A stretch of DNA of 32,806 bases from a bacterium. Lineage in GTDB: Bacteria; AUK180. The stretch's first letter is position 1. Each line of letters opens with the position of its first letter. The translations under genes and the position numbers were made by a program. The DNA is taken from assembly GCA_021162505.1 (NCBI GenBank), contig JAGGYO010000124.1, positions 1 through 32,806 of the forward strand, written 5' to 3'. Positions 1-8,686 of this stretch are shown one piece after another. The notes under the pieces are model-generated. The model ran no database searches and was not told the DNA's origin. It saw nothing but the letters and a program-made list of their open reading frames with translations.

Positions 1-60
1 AACTATGATCCTATAAAAAAATAGAATCTTTATCTATAATACCGAAATATATGGCTTTGC

Positions 61-89
61 TTGAAAAGAAATGAATAATAAGTTATAAT
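61..89 (+). promoter_or_regulatory. Sigma-70-type promoter of the DHH-Clp1 operon
   Basis: A -35 box TTGAAA (61-66) and a perfect -10 box TATAAT (84-89) are separated by 17 bases. Transcription should start near 96. The box overlaps an in-frame ATG at 88, so that ATG cannot be the translated start if this promoter is used. The next ATG, at 112, has a Shine-Dalgarno GAGGT at 103-107. This is read from sequence only. Confidence 0.75.
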
Positions 90-111
90 GACTACTTATA
101 ATGAGGTATAT

Positions 112-1416
112 ATGAAGTATTTAGAATTCATGGAAAATCTAAAACAAGACAAGGATTTTCAAAATGTATTGCAATTTATTACGAATTTAAAAGGGAAAAA
201 GATCTATTACTTTTCCCACGATGACCCTGATGGTATTACATCAGCGGCTATTATGGCTGAACTGTTCGAATATTTAGGATATGAATATAAATTATTCTTC
301 CCATCTAATTTTGCACTGAGAAAAGAAGACATTCCCGACAATAACTATGATGCAATTCTCATAACTGACAAAGGAACCCTAAAAGAATATGATACATTTT
401 ATGATGAAAATAAACCATTTTTAACCATAGACCACCATTTTACGCCGGGTGTTCCGGAAAAAGTAATGTATTATAACCCATCTTTGAAACCAAATTCCTA
501 TTGTTCTGCATCATTTATTGTTCACAATATTGCTACCGCGCTTGGTTTTAGAAGCGACTATACGGACTTTTATGCTATGGTGGGTATGAAAGGTGACTGG
601 GTAATTGATCCTGCAATTGATATGATAGCACCCTATGTTCAATCATTTTATGATGATTTTGAATCAAAATTCCCCAACTTGGTGGAAAAAAAGAAAGGAT
701 TCGAACCAACAATGTTCGAAGCCGGCCAAAAAGAAGTATCAACACTACTTTCTGTCTATTCCCACGATCTGCACGGTATTTCCGGCGGAGCATTCCAATT
801 TTTTTATAATGATCGGGATGAAAAATTAAAAGATATCTTTCATCCTCAATTTTCCTATGAACTATTAAGGGGCATTGAGAAAAAGAGCATTGATTTGAAA
901 AGCGTAAAAGATGTCGATGAGTTACTTGCAATTCCCGGATATGAAGAGATCGCAAAGCTCATGTTAAAGTTCTACAAAGAAGATTGGGACAAGGGAATAA
1001 ATCTTTTAAATACTGCTGTTGAATTAAAAACAGTAAAAGCCACAAGGATCTTTTTATATATGGGAAAAGAGATGAACCTTATGCCCATGCTTGGTTCTGT
1101 TACTCTATTTGATCTTGCGAACGGTGAGGATGCAATCTTTATTATGGCAGCAAAGATAGATTATGGTATACATTTTTCTGTTAGATCAACCGGCGGCAAT
1201 ATCCATTCAGGAAAACTATGCGGTAATCTTGCCGAAGAGGCAAAAAATACAGTTAATGATGAAAATAAAAAATTCATATCGGGCGGTGGCCACCCTAAGG
1301 CTGCAGAATGCAACATTAAGATAAAAGATTATCCCTATGATGATGCATTAAAGATGTTCTTGAATATGTTCAATGAAATAAAAACTGATTTTGATCAGGA
1401 AAAATTTGGAGTGTAA
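112..1416 (+). CDS. DHH/DHHA1 family phosphoesterase
   Basis: This is a two-domain phosphoesterase of the DHH superfamily (RecJ, NrnA, GdpP relatives), metal-dependent enzymes that cleave phosphodiesters in single-stranded nucleic acid, short oligonucleotides or cyclic dinucleotides. From the 112 start it has 434 residues. The motifs are intact: SHDDPDG (about residues 35-41), the Asp in ITDKG (about 86), DHH (107-109), GMKGDW (about 157-162) and, in the C-terminal DHHA1 domain, GGGHPKAA near 390. No transmembrane segment or extra CBS/OB domain is visible, so the substrate cannot be fixed. An upstream ATG at 88 lies inside the -10 box, so I chose 112, which has the SD GAGGT. It is first in an operon; the next gene starts one base after its stop, and the third encodes a Clp1-like kinase, which hints at RNA or DNA end processing. 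Confidence 0.9.
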   Translation: MKYLEFMENLKQDKDFQNVLQFITNLKGKKIYYFSHDDPDGITSAAIMAELFEYLGYEYKLFFPSNFALRKEDIPDNNYDAILITDKGTLKEYDTFYDENKPFLTIDHHFTPGVPEKVMYYNPSLKPNSYCSASFIVHNIATALGFRSDYTDFYAMVGMKGDWVIDPAIDMIAPYVQSFYDDFESKFPNLVEKKKGFEPTMFEAGQKEVSTLLSVYSHDLHGISGGAFQFFYNDRDEKLKDIFHPQFSYELLRGIEKKSIDLKSVKDVDELLAIPGYEEIAKLMLKFYKEDWDKGINLLNTAVELKTVKATRIFLYMGKEMNLMPMLGSVTLFDLANGEDAIFIMAAKIDYGIHFSVRSTGGNIHSGKLCGNLAEEAKNTVNDENKKFISGGGHPKAAECNIKIKDYPYDDALKMFLNMFNEIKTDFDQEKFGV

Positions 1417-1417
1417 T

Positions 1418-1804
1418 ATGGCTTTTTGGGAAACAGAATTTGTAGGTCTCATGGATTTTATTGATAACCTGATAGTTAAATATAAAAACAAAGATTTTAT
1501 ATTGAGCGTTTTAAAGGAATTGAAAAGAATTAGAAATATCGTTCCGCTCAACCCCGGGATCGTTTCAATGTGTGCATACGGTATTATTAAACCGGCGGAA
1601 AAAGAAGAATTTGAGAACGGAGAATACCTGGTCATAACAAAGAACGAAGAAGAGTATTTCGGCCACACAAAAAGCGATACGGAGAATATCTATATCGAGA
1701 ACTTTACCATACCAAGAGGTGAAATTGCGAATATTTATTATATTAAAAGAGATACGGTTGAAGAATTTTGGCCCACATTGATACACGAGGTAAGAGAAAA
1801 ATGA
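1418..1804 (+). CDS. Conserved-looking small protein of unknown function between DHH and Clp1-like genes
   Basis: I do not recognise a family for this 128-residue protein. The start at 1418 has an upstream GGAG and follows the DHH gene stop by one base. The final ATGA overlaps the next start by four bases, so the gene is translationally coupled on both sides and is very probably real. It has a helical-looking N-terminal half (residues 1-50, rich in Lys, Leu and Ile) and a mixed, acidic C-terminal half with many Glu and Tyr. No signal peptide, membrane segment or metal-binding cluster is visible. Its position suggests it assists or regulates its two nucleic-acid-enzyme neighbours, but that is inference from context alone. 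Confidence 0.75.
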   Translation: MAFWETEFVGLMDFIDNLIVKYKNKDFILSVLKELKRIRNIVPLNPGIVSMCAYGIIKPAEKEEFENGEYLVITKNEEEYFGHTKSDTENIYIENFTIPRGEIANIYYIKRDTVEEFWPTLIHEVREK

Positions 1805-3036
1805 AAGCTAATAAAAACGATATTTACTTAGTTAAAGGACCTTCAACAATAATTTTAAAGAACGGTCTTTTTGAGGTTATTGGTGCAAATTATGATTCCG
1901 GAAATATTAGTATACACGAAGGAAAGCAAATTCCCATTATTGTAAAAGAAGAAGGAGAATTAGATATAAACGGTGGTTCTTATGAAAAATTGGACCATTC
2001 TACGATTCCTGAAAAATGGTACGAGATACCCAAACTTATCAAAGAAAAAAGCATTAAAAAGATCCTTATTTTAGGAGAAGTTGATACGGGAAAATCTTTT
2101 TTTACTACATTTATTGCTAATCAATTGGGTAATCTGGGAGTAAGCGTTGGCGCTATTGATACGGATACCGGTCAATCAGATATTGGAGCTCCGGGGACCA
2201 TCGGTTTCGGAATATTTAATAAACCTCATTTTAATCTTTCAGATGTTAAATTGGATAAACAGTTCTTTATAGGGAATTTATCCCCCGGCGGCGGTTTTTC
2301 TATTTTTTTAGCCGGCATTTCAAAGATTCTAAGATATGCTCTATCAAAAGTTGATTCAGTAATAGTTGATACTACCGGCTGGGTGCACGGTGATGGCGGC
2401 AGGGCTATAAAAAGATCCAAACTTGACATTGTTGATCCGGACCTTGTAATATTATTACAAAGGGGAAGAGAGCTGGAACATCTGGTCCAGCATATAGACA
2501 GATCAAAGATCATTGACCTTAAAGTATCAAAAAAAGCATCGAATACTTCACAGGAAGTAAGAAAATCACTTAGAGAAGAGATATCCAGAAGATATTTTGA
2601 GAATGGCGGACCCATTACATTTGATTTTAACAAGGTTCTATTTGACCGCGTTTATACCAAAAGCGGTGTAAAAATGGAAAACGATAATCTGGATATACTT
2701 TATTTGGAAAAATTACCTGCCTGGGAAGGGACCGTAGTTGTATTTCCAGATAATATTAATAAGAAAAGAAGAAACGAACTACTGGGAAAATTCGGCAAAT
2801 CAATATGGTATTCTCCAAAATACTTAAAAGATATATTTGTAGGACTGTCTGATGAAAATGGTTTTTGTTTGTCTGTGGGAATTATTGAAAGCATTGATTT
2901 TGTCAATGGCAAAATATCGATATACTTGAATAAAAAGGATTGTGAAAAAGATGATGTAAGATTGATCCAATTCGGCTCCATCAGATATAATAACAAAGGG
3001 GAAGAAGCCGGATTTGTCATACCCGGATCAATATAA
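1801..3036 (+). CDS. Clp1/Grc3-like polynucleotide 5'-hydroxyl kinase
   Basis: Members of this family are P-loop kinases that transfer a phosphate from a nucleoside triphosphate to the 5'-OH end of RNA or DNA. They are well known in eukaryotes and archaea and less common in bacteria. The protein has 411 residues. It shows a Walker A loop GEVDTGKS (92-99), the Clp1/Grc3-type segment DTDTGQSDIGAPGTIG (120-135), and VIVDTTGW (about 187-194), which matches the Walker-B region plus the family's T-x-G-W motif. Residues 1-80 form a beta-rich N-terminal domain and residues after about 300 a beta-rich C-terminal domain. ATG 1801 overlaps the preceding stop (ATGA) and has SD GAGGT; an in-frame start at 1768 would intrude into the upstream gene. 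I am confident of the family; the true substrate is not known from sequence. Confidence 0.85.
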   Translation: MKANKNDIYLVKGPSTIILKNGLFEVIGANYDSGNISIHEGKQIPIIVKEEGELDINGGSYEKLDHSTIPEKWYEIPKLIKEKSIKKILILGEVDTGKSFFTTFIANQLGNLGVSVGAIDTDTGQSDIGAPGTIGFGIFNKPHFNLSDVKLDKQFFIGNLSPGGGFSIFLAGISKILRYALSKVDSVIVDTTGWVHGDGGRAIKRSKLDIVDPDLVILLQRGRELEHLVQHIDRSKIIDLKVSKKASNTSQEVRKSLREEISRRYFENGGPITFDFNKVLFDRVYTKSGVKMENDNLDILYLEKLPAWEGTVVVFPDNINKKRRNELLGKFGKSIWYSPKYLKDIFVGLSDENGFCLSVGIIESIDFVNGKISIYLNKKDCEKDDVRLIQFGSIRYNNKGEEAGFVIPGSI

Positions 3037-3274
3037 AGAAGAATTAAATACCGACCTTTTTTAACCACGAATTATGCGAATTAAACGAAATAAAAAGCCG
3101 GTTCAAGGGTTCAAAGGTTCCAGGTTCAAAGTGAAAACAAAAAAATATAAAATAGAATAACCACGGAGCACGGGAGCAAAAGAATGTCAAATTCATTTAA
3201 ACTTTCAGTTATGAAATAATATTTCATTTTTTTAAAACTTTCTCATTTGACTTAGTACTAAGTACGGTCCTTTT
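3037..3274. repeat. Convergent intergenic spacer filled with repeat fragments
   Basis: No gene is visible between the two converging operons. The spacer holds a GGTTCAA-type repeat (3100-3131), of which 3108-3122 is identical to 32567-32581. It also holds AAAATAGAATAACCAC (3149-3164), identical to 23806-23821, and the perfect palindrome ACTTAGTACTAAGT (3250-3263), whose pieces recur near 32611-32640. These look like members of dispersed intergenic repeat families. Confidence 0.6.
3211..3233 (+). terminator. Possible weak intrinsic terminator after the Clp1-like gene
   Basis: A 7-bp stem (ATGAAAT / ATTTCAT) with a 3-base loop is followed by a run of seven T. The stem has only one G-C pair and lies about 175 bases after the stop codon, so it is a weak candidate. 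Confidence 0.3.
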
Positions 3275-4210
3275 CTACTTTTTCGGAGTATAGAACACCA
3301 CATTAGTATCAAGATCTATTCTATTTTTTAATGATGTATCGCTTTTTATATAGGAATTAAGTAATTTTAATTTTATCCTATCAATACTATTATTATTTAT
3401 ATCAAGATATACATTTTCACCGGTAATTTTGCCGCCTTGAAAAGTAGAATTGAAAACAACAATACGGCTATTATTCACCTCTAATGAGAGTTTTTCCGAG
3501 ACCAAATTATTTATATTGAGAAAGCCGCTAAGGAATTTGAAATCCAGATCAGAGAAATTACAATCATTTATTTTCACATAAAGACCATTCCCGTTTCCAC
3601 CTAAATTATCAATGGAACATTTTTTAAAAAACAGGTGAGTATTACCCAAATTGCCCGTCATACTCTGTATATCACAATTATTGTATTCAAGGGAAGAATT
3701 TTCTGAACTCAGGGTAAAATTAACTATGCTTTTAAGGTCTTTCATGTTTACAAAAATATCATTGCATTGAAAAAGAATATTTCCTCCATTCAGTCCCGTT
3801 AGTGTTATTTTACTCTTATTTGAATAAATATTGATATTAATATTATTGCCGATATTTCCCGAGATCTCTTCTATTATACCGTCTTTTTTTAATAAGACAT
3901 TCAATACACTATCCTTTTTTTCAAAAGAGAAAGAAGCCTCCTTTTTATTCCAATAAATAATTTGAATTTCTTTCGCCTCTGTTTCGGAATGCCTTAAATT
4001 TATGGTCGTTAAGGTTGAATTAATGTTGATTTCTGTAATATTTTCGAGATCAACGATTTCTACACTTCTTTCTTTCATTAAGGTTCCTTTATTGTATAGA
4101 AAGGCGTGATCTTTATAACCGATCCCTCGGCTCCTTAAAAAGAAAATAGCTGTAAATGCCAGTAGAGCAATAATAACAGCGATAATAAAAATAGTTAAAA
4201 ACTTCTTCAT
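3275..4210 (-). CDS. Membrane-anchored beta-rich protein, possibly DUF4097/adhesin-like
   Basis: This 311-residue protein has one N-terminal hydrophobic helix (about residues 4-26) after MKK, with no lipobox. It is therefore probably anchored in the inner membrane with the rest outside the cytoplasm. The remainder is a long series of short beta-strands rich in Asn, Ile, Leu and Ser. Recurring phrases such as INSTLTTINL and VNFTLSSENSSLEYN resemble a beta-helix or DUF4097-type fold, but I cannot prove a family. ATG 4210 has a strong SD (GGAGGA) and overlaps the kdsD stop by four bases (ATGA). It is the last gene of the eight-gene minus-strand operon, where envelope genes dominate, so an envelope role is plausible. 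No enzymatic motif is seen. Confidence 0.7.
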   Translation of the reverse strand: MKKFLTIFIIAVIIALLAFTAIFFLRSRGIGYKDHAFLYNKGTLMKERSVEIVDLENITEININSTLTTINLRHSETEAKEIQIIYWNKKEASFSFEKKDSVLNVLLKKDGIIEEISGNIGNNININIYSNKSKITLTGLNGGNILFQCNDIFVNMKDLKSIVNFTLSSENSSLEYNNCDIQSMTGNLGNTHLFFKKCSIDNLGGNGNGLYVKINDCNFSDLDFKFLSGFLNINNLVSEKLSLEVNNSRIVVFNSTFQGGKITGENVYLDINNNSIDRIKLKLLNSYIKSDTSLKNRIDLDTNVVFYTPKK

Positions 4211-5166
4211 AAATTTCCTCCAAGGATGTCGTGTAAATGTAGAATGCCCACGACCATATTATTTTTTAGAACGGGTAATGCAGTGATCTTTTTTTCTTCC
4301 ATAATATCCAGTGCTTCTTTTGCAATGGACATGCTTTGAACAAATAAAGGTTTTTTGGTCATGATCTCCTCTGTTTGCAGATCGAATGCCTGTTTACCAT
4401 ATTTCTCGAATGTTCTTCTTAGATCACCGTCAGTAATTACACCCAATAATTCTTTTTTATTGTTTATGACGATCCCGGCTCCCAACCTATGGGAAGACAC
4501 GGTATATAAAATATCCTTCATTTGACTTTTTAGGAAAAGAAACGGGATATCCTTATCTTTGTGCATTATATTTTCTATCTTTTTGTTCAGGAGTACTCCC
4601 AAAATCCCTCCCGGGTGTAATTTTGCAAAATCCTCAGGTTGAAAATCTCTTAATTTAGCACATGTTAATGCTAATCCATCCCCAATTGCCAATGTTAAAG
4701 TAGAGGAAATAGAAGGAATAAAAGGATAAATAGATACTTCCTTTTTAACAGGCAGTAAAATTGGAATATCTGCTCGTCTATATAGATTGGAATCAGAATT
4801 TCCGGTTATTCCAATAATAGGGACAGCAAGCGTATTGCAACGATCATATAAGAATTCAAACTCTTTTTGGTTGCCTCCAAAAGAGAGAACGATCAAAAGA
4901 TCCTTTTTATTTAAAACCCCAATATCGCCATGGGCTGCATCTGCGGGATGTAATGATATTGCTGTTCGGCCGGTTGATGTAAAGGTAGACGCGATCTTTA
5001 ATCCGATTATTCCCGATTTACCCACACCACTTATAATAATTTTGCCCCTTGACTTAACAATTTCATCAATTGCTTTTTCAATATTATTGTCAATATTTTT
5101 AATGGCGCCAAGTAATGCTTTTCCCTCCTCTTCAATAATACTGTAAAATATTTTTAATTTATCCAT
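4207..5166 (-). CDS. kdsD: Arabinose-5-phosphate isomerase (SIS + two CBS domains)
   Basis: KdsD/KpsF/GutQ enzymes interconvert D-ribulose 5-phosphate and D-arabinose 5-phosphate, the first committed step to Kdo, the inner-core sugar of LPS. The 319-residue length is typical. An N-terminal SIS domain (about 30-165) carries ISGVGKSG, HPADAAHGD and a later LHPGGILG segment, matching the family's sugar-phosphate-binding and active-site regions. Two CBS domains occupy about 200-315; their partial consensus (LLGVITDGDLRR and TALPVLKNNMVVGILHLHDI) is clear. The start is two bases after the lipid-kinase stop. No kdsA or kdsB lies in the window. The call is firm for family; kdsD versus kpsF or gutQ naming is by similarity only. 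Confidence 0.9.
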   Translation of the reverse strand: MDKLKIFYSIIEEEGKALLGAIKNIDNNIEKAIDEIVKSRGKIIISGVGKSGIIGLKIASTFTSTGRTAISLHPADAAHGDIGVLNKKDLLIVLSFGGNQKEFEFLYDRCNTLAVPIIGITGNSDSNLYRRADIPILLPVKKEVSIYPFIPSISSTLTLAIGDGLALTCAKLRDFQPEDFAKLHPGGILGVLLNKKIENIMHKDKDIPFLFLKSQMKDILYTVSSHRLGAGIVINNKKELLGVITDGDLRRTFEKYGKQAFDLQTEEIMTKKPLFVQSMSIAKEALDIMEEKKITALPVLKNNMVVGILHLHDILGGNL

Positions 5167-5168
5167 AT

Positions 5169-6026
5169 CTATAACCCCGGTGTTAATATTGAAATATTTT
5201 TATAAAGAACACTCATTTCTAAAAAATTTGAAAAACCCAATTCTCCATCTCTTTCGTAATAAAATCCGCCATCTTTTTCTATTTTTATTTTTTTTACATG
5301 ATATAAAAAGCAATTGGGATGCCCGATATGGGTTCCCCTGTAAACACGAGGAAATAATGTAAACAATTGAAATTTTGATAATTTCTTTATAATAATGATA
5401 TCCAATAACCCGTCATCGATCTTCGCCATGGGAGCTATCTTCATATTCCTTCCAAAATAATTACCGTTTGCGACAACTATTACATTAACATCTTTCATAA
5501 AATATTCTTTACCGTCCAGAGTAATATTATAATCTTTTGTTTTATGTCTAATAAGAGCCCTATAAAAACCGGTAAAATAACTTCTTGTACCTTGAAGCAT
5601 CTGAACTACTTCACTGTCAATGCCCGTACCAACAATATTTGTTGCTATTTTGCCACCGTTAAGAGAAATAATATCAATTTTTTTAGGCCTATAATCAGAA
5701 ATATTTTTAAGCGTTTCCAAAGGATTTCCATTAAGACCCAAACTTCTCGCAAAATCATTGCCAGATCCCATTGGAACGAGCCCAAGATCTACTTTTTCAC
5801 CCGCAACACCATGAACAACCTCATTGAATGTTCCGTCCCCTCCAACAGATACAATAGTTTTAAAGCCATTTTTAACGGCTTTATATGCAATTTCCGAGGC
5901 ATGTAAGGGTCCATCTGTTAATTCTACATAGGCATTTTTTAAAAATCTCTTTATATATTTTCTAAAGATGTCCAATCTTCCTCTTTTTTTAAGTTGTCCT
6001 GAAAAAGGATTAATTATTAATTTCAT
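5169..6026 (-). CDS. Diacylglycerol kinase-like lipid kinase (DAGK catalytic domain, YegS/BmrU type)
   Basis: Members of this soluble family phosphorylate diacylglycerol or related lipids with ATP at the cytoplasmic membrane face. The protein has 285 residues, close to the usual 290-310. It opens with INPFSG (4-9) and has the catalytic-domain signature GGDGTFNEVVHG (about 62-73) and the loop LVPMGSGNDFARSLG (about 83-97). A later NGNYFGRNMKIAPMAKIDDGLLD segment is also typical of the family. ATG 6026 lies inside the end of sucD (17-base overlap), with GGAG upstream at slightly long spacing. In this operon it may recycle diacylglycerol released by envelope glycan reactions, but that is inference. 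Confidence 0.88.
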   Translation of the reverse strand: MKLIINPFSGQLKKRGRLDIFRKYIKRFLKNAYVELTDGPLHASEIAYKAVKNGFKTIVSVGGDGTFNEVVHGVAGEKVDLGLVPMGSGNDFARSLGLNGNPLETLKNISDYRPKKIDIISLNGGKIATNIVGTGIDSEVVQMLQGTRSYFTGFYRALIRHKTKDYNITLDGKEYFMKDVNVIVVANGNYFGRNMKIAPMAKIDDGLLDIIIIKKLSKFQLFTLFPRVYRGTHIGHPNCFLYHVKKIKIEKDGGFYYERDGELGFSNFLEMSVLYKNISILTPGL

Positions 6027-6882
6027 TTTTTAAAAACTCCGGGATCTCCTGCGGTAAATTTGCCACCTTTATGCCGAGATTTTCTAAAAATTCTGTTTTT
6101 GATTGTGCTGTCTCGCCTTTACCGGAAATTATTGCTCCGGCATGCCCCATCTTTTTCCCTTTGGGTGCGGTTTTACCTGCAATAAAAGCCACCACTGGTT
6201 TCCCCAGCTCATTTTTGATATATTCTCCGGCCACCAATTCATCATTTCCGCCTATTTCACCGATAAGAACAACGCCCTGTGTTTCGTTATCTTCTTTAAA
6301 TAATCTTAATAATTCAATGAACCTGCTTCCTATAATGGGGTCTCCGCCAATGCCGATGACCGTGCTTTGCCCGAATCCTCCATTGGTCAAACTATAAACC
6401 ACTTCATAGGTCAGCGTTCCGCTTCTTGATATGACACCGATATTTCCTTTTTTAAATATGGAACCCGGCAAAATTCCCATTTTGGCTTCTCCGGGGGTAA
6501 TGAGGCCTGGACAATTGGGACCTATGATATTAATATCTTTACCCTTTGTATAATTTTTTATTTTCATCATTTCGAGTGCCGGCAATCCTTCGGTTATAAT
6601 AACGATGAGTTTTACCTCTTCCTCAATTGCCTCCCAAACAGCATCAACAGCAAATTTTGGCGGAACAAAAATAATAGTGGCATCAACGAGCAGTTCTTTT
6701 TTGGCATTATGGACAGAATTAAATACCGGTTTACCTTCAACGCTCAGCCCGCCCTTTCCCGGTGTTATCCCACCGACGATATTTGTACCATAGTCAAGCA
6801 TTGATCTTGTGTGAAAAGACCCATCCCTTCCGGTAATACCCTGAACAATAACATTTGTATTTTTATGTAATAAAATAGCCAT
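6010..6882 (-). CDS. sucD: Succinyl-CoA synthetase, ADP/GDP-forming, alpha subunit
   Basis: SucD binds CoA and carries the catalytic phosphohistidine; with SucC it interconverts succinyl-CoA and succinate with nucleotide phosphorylation (TCA cycle, EC 6.2.1.5). The 290-residue length is standard. It shows the CoA-binding Rossmann start (VIVQGITGRDGSFHT, 12-26), GPNCPGLITPGEAKMGI (about 121-137) and the active-site His in GKKMGHAGAIISG (about residue 246). It starts one base after the sucC stop with an SD TAGGAGAA. Being cotranscribed with sugar-nucleotide and lipid genes is unusual but the enzyme itself looks complete. Confidence 0.96.
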   Translation of the reverse strand: MAILLHKNTNVIVQGITGRDGSFHTRSMLDYGTNIVGGITPGKGGLSVEGKPVFNSVHNAKKELLVDATIIFVPPKFAVDAVWEAIEEEVKLIVIITEGLPALEMMKIKNYTKGKDINIIGPNCPGLITPGEAKMGILPGSIFKKGNIGVISRSGTLTYEVVYSLTNGGFGQSTVIGIGGDPIIGSRFIELLRLFKEDNETQGVVLIGEIGGNDELVAGEYIKNELGKPVVAFIAGKTAPKGKKMGHAGAIISGKGETAQSKTEFLENLGIKVANLPQEIPEFLKNEINN

Positions 6883-6883
6883 A

Positions 6884-8020
6884 CTATTCTCCTACCATTG
6901 AAACTGCTTTCTTGACAGCGTCCTGCATTGATGTTGTGCTATCCAAACCCAAAGAATCAATTATCCTAACCCCCTCTTTTTCATTGGTCCCCGTTAGTCG
7001 AATGATAATGGGAAGAGATATATCCAATTTTTCCAACGCCATCTTGATCCCATTGGCAATATCATCGCAACGGGTGATCCCCCCGAAGATATTGAACAGA
7101 ATCACCTTCACATTGGGATCTTTTGTAATGATCTTCAAGGCGCTTATTACTTTATTTGGATTTGAAGATCCTCCTACATCAAGGAAATTCGCCGGTTCTC
7201 CACCAAAGAACTTGATCATATCCATTGTTGCCATTGCCAATCCCGCACCATTTACGATACAACCGATATTGCCGTCCAGTTGAACGAAACTTAATCCAGA
7301 GGATTTGGCGTTGACCTCGTCTTCTGTCATGTCATCATAATTTTTGATATGATCCATATCTTTTAAAAATGGAACCGCATTATCATCAATTACTACCTTG
7401 GAATCCAAGGCGATCAATCTGTTTCCCGAAACGATAACAAGAGGATTTATCTCAATTAAACCCAAAGAAAGCTCATTGAACATTTTATACATATTGTTAA
7501 GAACATGGATAAATTGATATTTTAATGTTTTATCCCGGATACCCAGATGTTCAAAGAATCTCATATAGTGAAATGATCTCAACCCCACCAGGGGGTCGAT
7601 ATTTAATTTTAGTATGGCGTCGGGATTATTCTTTGCTACATTTTCAATCTCTACCCCGCCCTCCGAAGAGGTTATTAATGTTATTTTCTCATTATTTCGA
7701 TTCATCATAAAAGAGAGATAGATCTCTTTCTCAATATTCATGCCTTCTTCGATGAGGACCTTATTTACTGTGTAACCCTTGATATTCAAGCCAAAGATGG
7801 AGTTCAATACCGGTTCCACATCCTCCATTGTCTTAACAAGCTTTACTCCCCCCGCTTTACCTCGTCCGCCTATCAGGACCTGTGCCTTAACTACCACAGG
7901 CAGTATAGAACCCTTAATGATCCCCCTTGCCTCGTCAATTGTTAATGCCACCTTTCCTTTGGGAATGGGTATCTGATATTTGGCAAACAAATTCTTTCCC
8001 TGAAACTCATATAACTTCAT
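6884..8020 (-). CDS. sucC: Succinyl-CoA synthetase, beta subunit
   Basis: SucC carries the ATP-grasp nucleotide-binding domain and forms the nucleotide- and succinate-binding part of succinyl-CoA synthetase. The 378 residues fit the family (about 380-400). Recognisable elements are MKLYEFQGKNLFAKY at the N-terminus, the ATP-grasp loop GGRGKAGGVKLV (about 48-59), EINPLV (about 192-197) and the C-terminal CoA-ligase segment ILFNIFGGITRCDDIANG (about 306-323). The SD GAGG lies in the end of the upstream hydrolase gene, three bases separate the genes, and sucD follows directly. Confidence 0.96.
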   Translation of the reverse strand: MKLYEFQGKNLFAKYQIPIPKGKVALTIDEARGIIKGSILPVVVKAQVLIGGRGKAGGVKLVKTMEDVEPVLNSIFGLNIKGYTVNKVLIEEGMNIEKEIYLSFMMNRNNEKITLITSSEGGVEIENVAKNNPDAILKLNIDPLVGLRSFHYMRFFEHLGIRDKTLKYQFIHVLNNMYKMFNELSLGLIEINPLVIVSGNRLIALDSKVVIDDNAVPFLKDMDHIKNYDDMTEDEVNAKSSGLSFVQLDGNIGCIVNGAGLAMATMDMIKFFGGEPANFLDVGGSSNPNKVISALKIITKDPNVKVILFNIFGGITRCDDIANGIKMALEKLDISLPIIIRLTGTNEKEGVRIIDSLGLDSTTSMQDAVKKAVSMVGE

Positions 8021-8023
8021 ATT

Positions 8024-8674
8024 TTACCTCACATGGTCCAAAACAAACACATTTTTATTAAAATCCGCAAGTCCACCCTTCTCGATATTCAAGGTATGGA
8101 CCTTACTGTAGTCGCCGAACAAAGATAAAAAATTATTAACAGTATCAATATCAAAACCAAGTTTTTCCGTTTTATAATGCATGGGGATCACTATTTTGGG
8201 TCCAATTAACCGGATTATTTCAAATGCTTCTTTATGATCAATGGTAAATGTCCCGCCAATAGGGATTAGAACAATATCCGCATCTTTAATATTTTGCATA
8301 ATATTTTCATTTGGAATTACCCCTTGGTCGCCAAAATGTATGATCTTTATGCCCGAAGGCGATATAATTTTTGCAATGAGGTTTTCTCCCCTTAATGCTC
8401 CCTTTTTATCATCATGAAAAGATGCCATCATCTCAATATGAAAACCCTCTCTTTCAAAAACACCTTTTTTATCAATGATCACGGGGTTTCCCTTAATGGT
8501 GTTTATGCCATAATGATCCTCGTGTTTATGAGAAGCGGTAACAATGTCCGCGCTTTCATCAATGGGAGAATAGCCCACCGCACCACCGAAAGACCCATGA
8601 ATATAGGGGTCAGTAATAAGTTTTTTATTATCAATTACAGCAAAGGACGAATGTCCGTACCAAATTATTTCCAC
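8024..8674 (-). CDS. UPF0173-type metal-dependent hydrolase (metallo-beta-lactamase fold)
   Basis: This is a 216-residue single-domain member of the metallo-beta-lactamase superfamily, closest in pattern to the UPF0173/YtkL group of uncharacterised metal-dependent hydrolases. It begins WYGHSSFAV, carries the zinc-binding motif HKHEDH (about 49-54), a further metal ligand segment HFGDQG (about 114-119), and a late PMHYKT His (about 160-165). I chose the GTG start at 8674 because it has GGAGG five bases upstream. It lies between the sugar genes and sucCD in the same operon, which gives no clear hint of substrate. Confidence 0.85.
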   Translation of the reverse strand: MEIIWYGHSSFAVIDNKKLITDPYIHGSFGGAVGYSPIDESADIVTASHKHEDHYGINTIKGNPVIIDKKGVFEREGFHIEMMASFHDDKKGALRGENLIAKIISPSGIKIIHFGDQGVIPNENIMQNIKDADIVLIPIGGTFTIDHKEAFEIIRLIGPKIVIPMHYKTEKLGFDIDTVNNFLSLFGDYSKVHTLNIEKGGLADFNKNVFVLDHVR

Positions 8675-8686
8675 CTTATCCTCCCA

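Noticed and set aside
88..111. Upstream start of the DHH gene at 88
   Set aside because: ATG 88 is part of the -10 box, so it would not be in the mRNA made from that promoter; ATG 112 has a good SD.
575..955. 126-codon minus-strand frame inside the DHH gene
   Set aside because: It lies opposite a clear conserved gene and its product has no domain-like pattern; a shadow frame.
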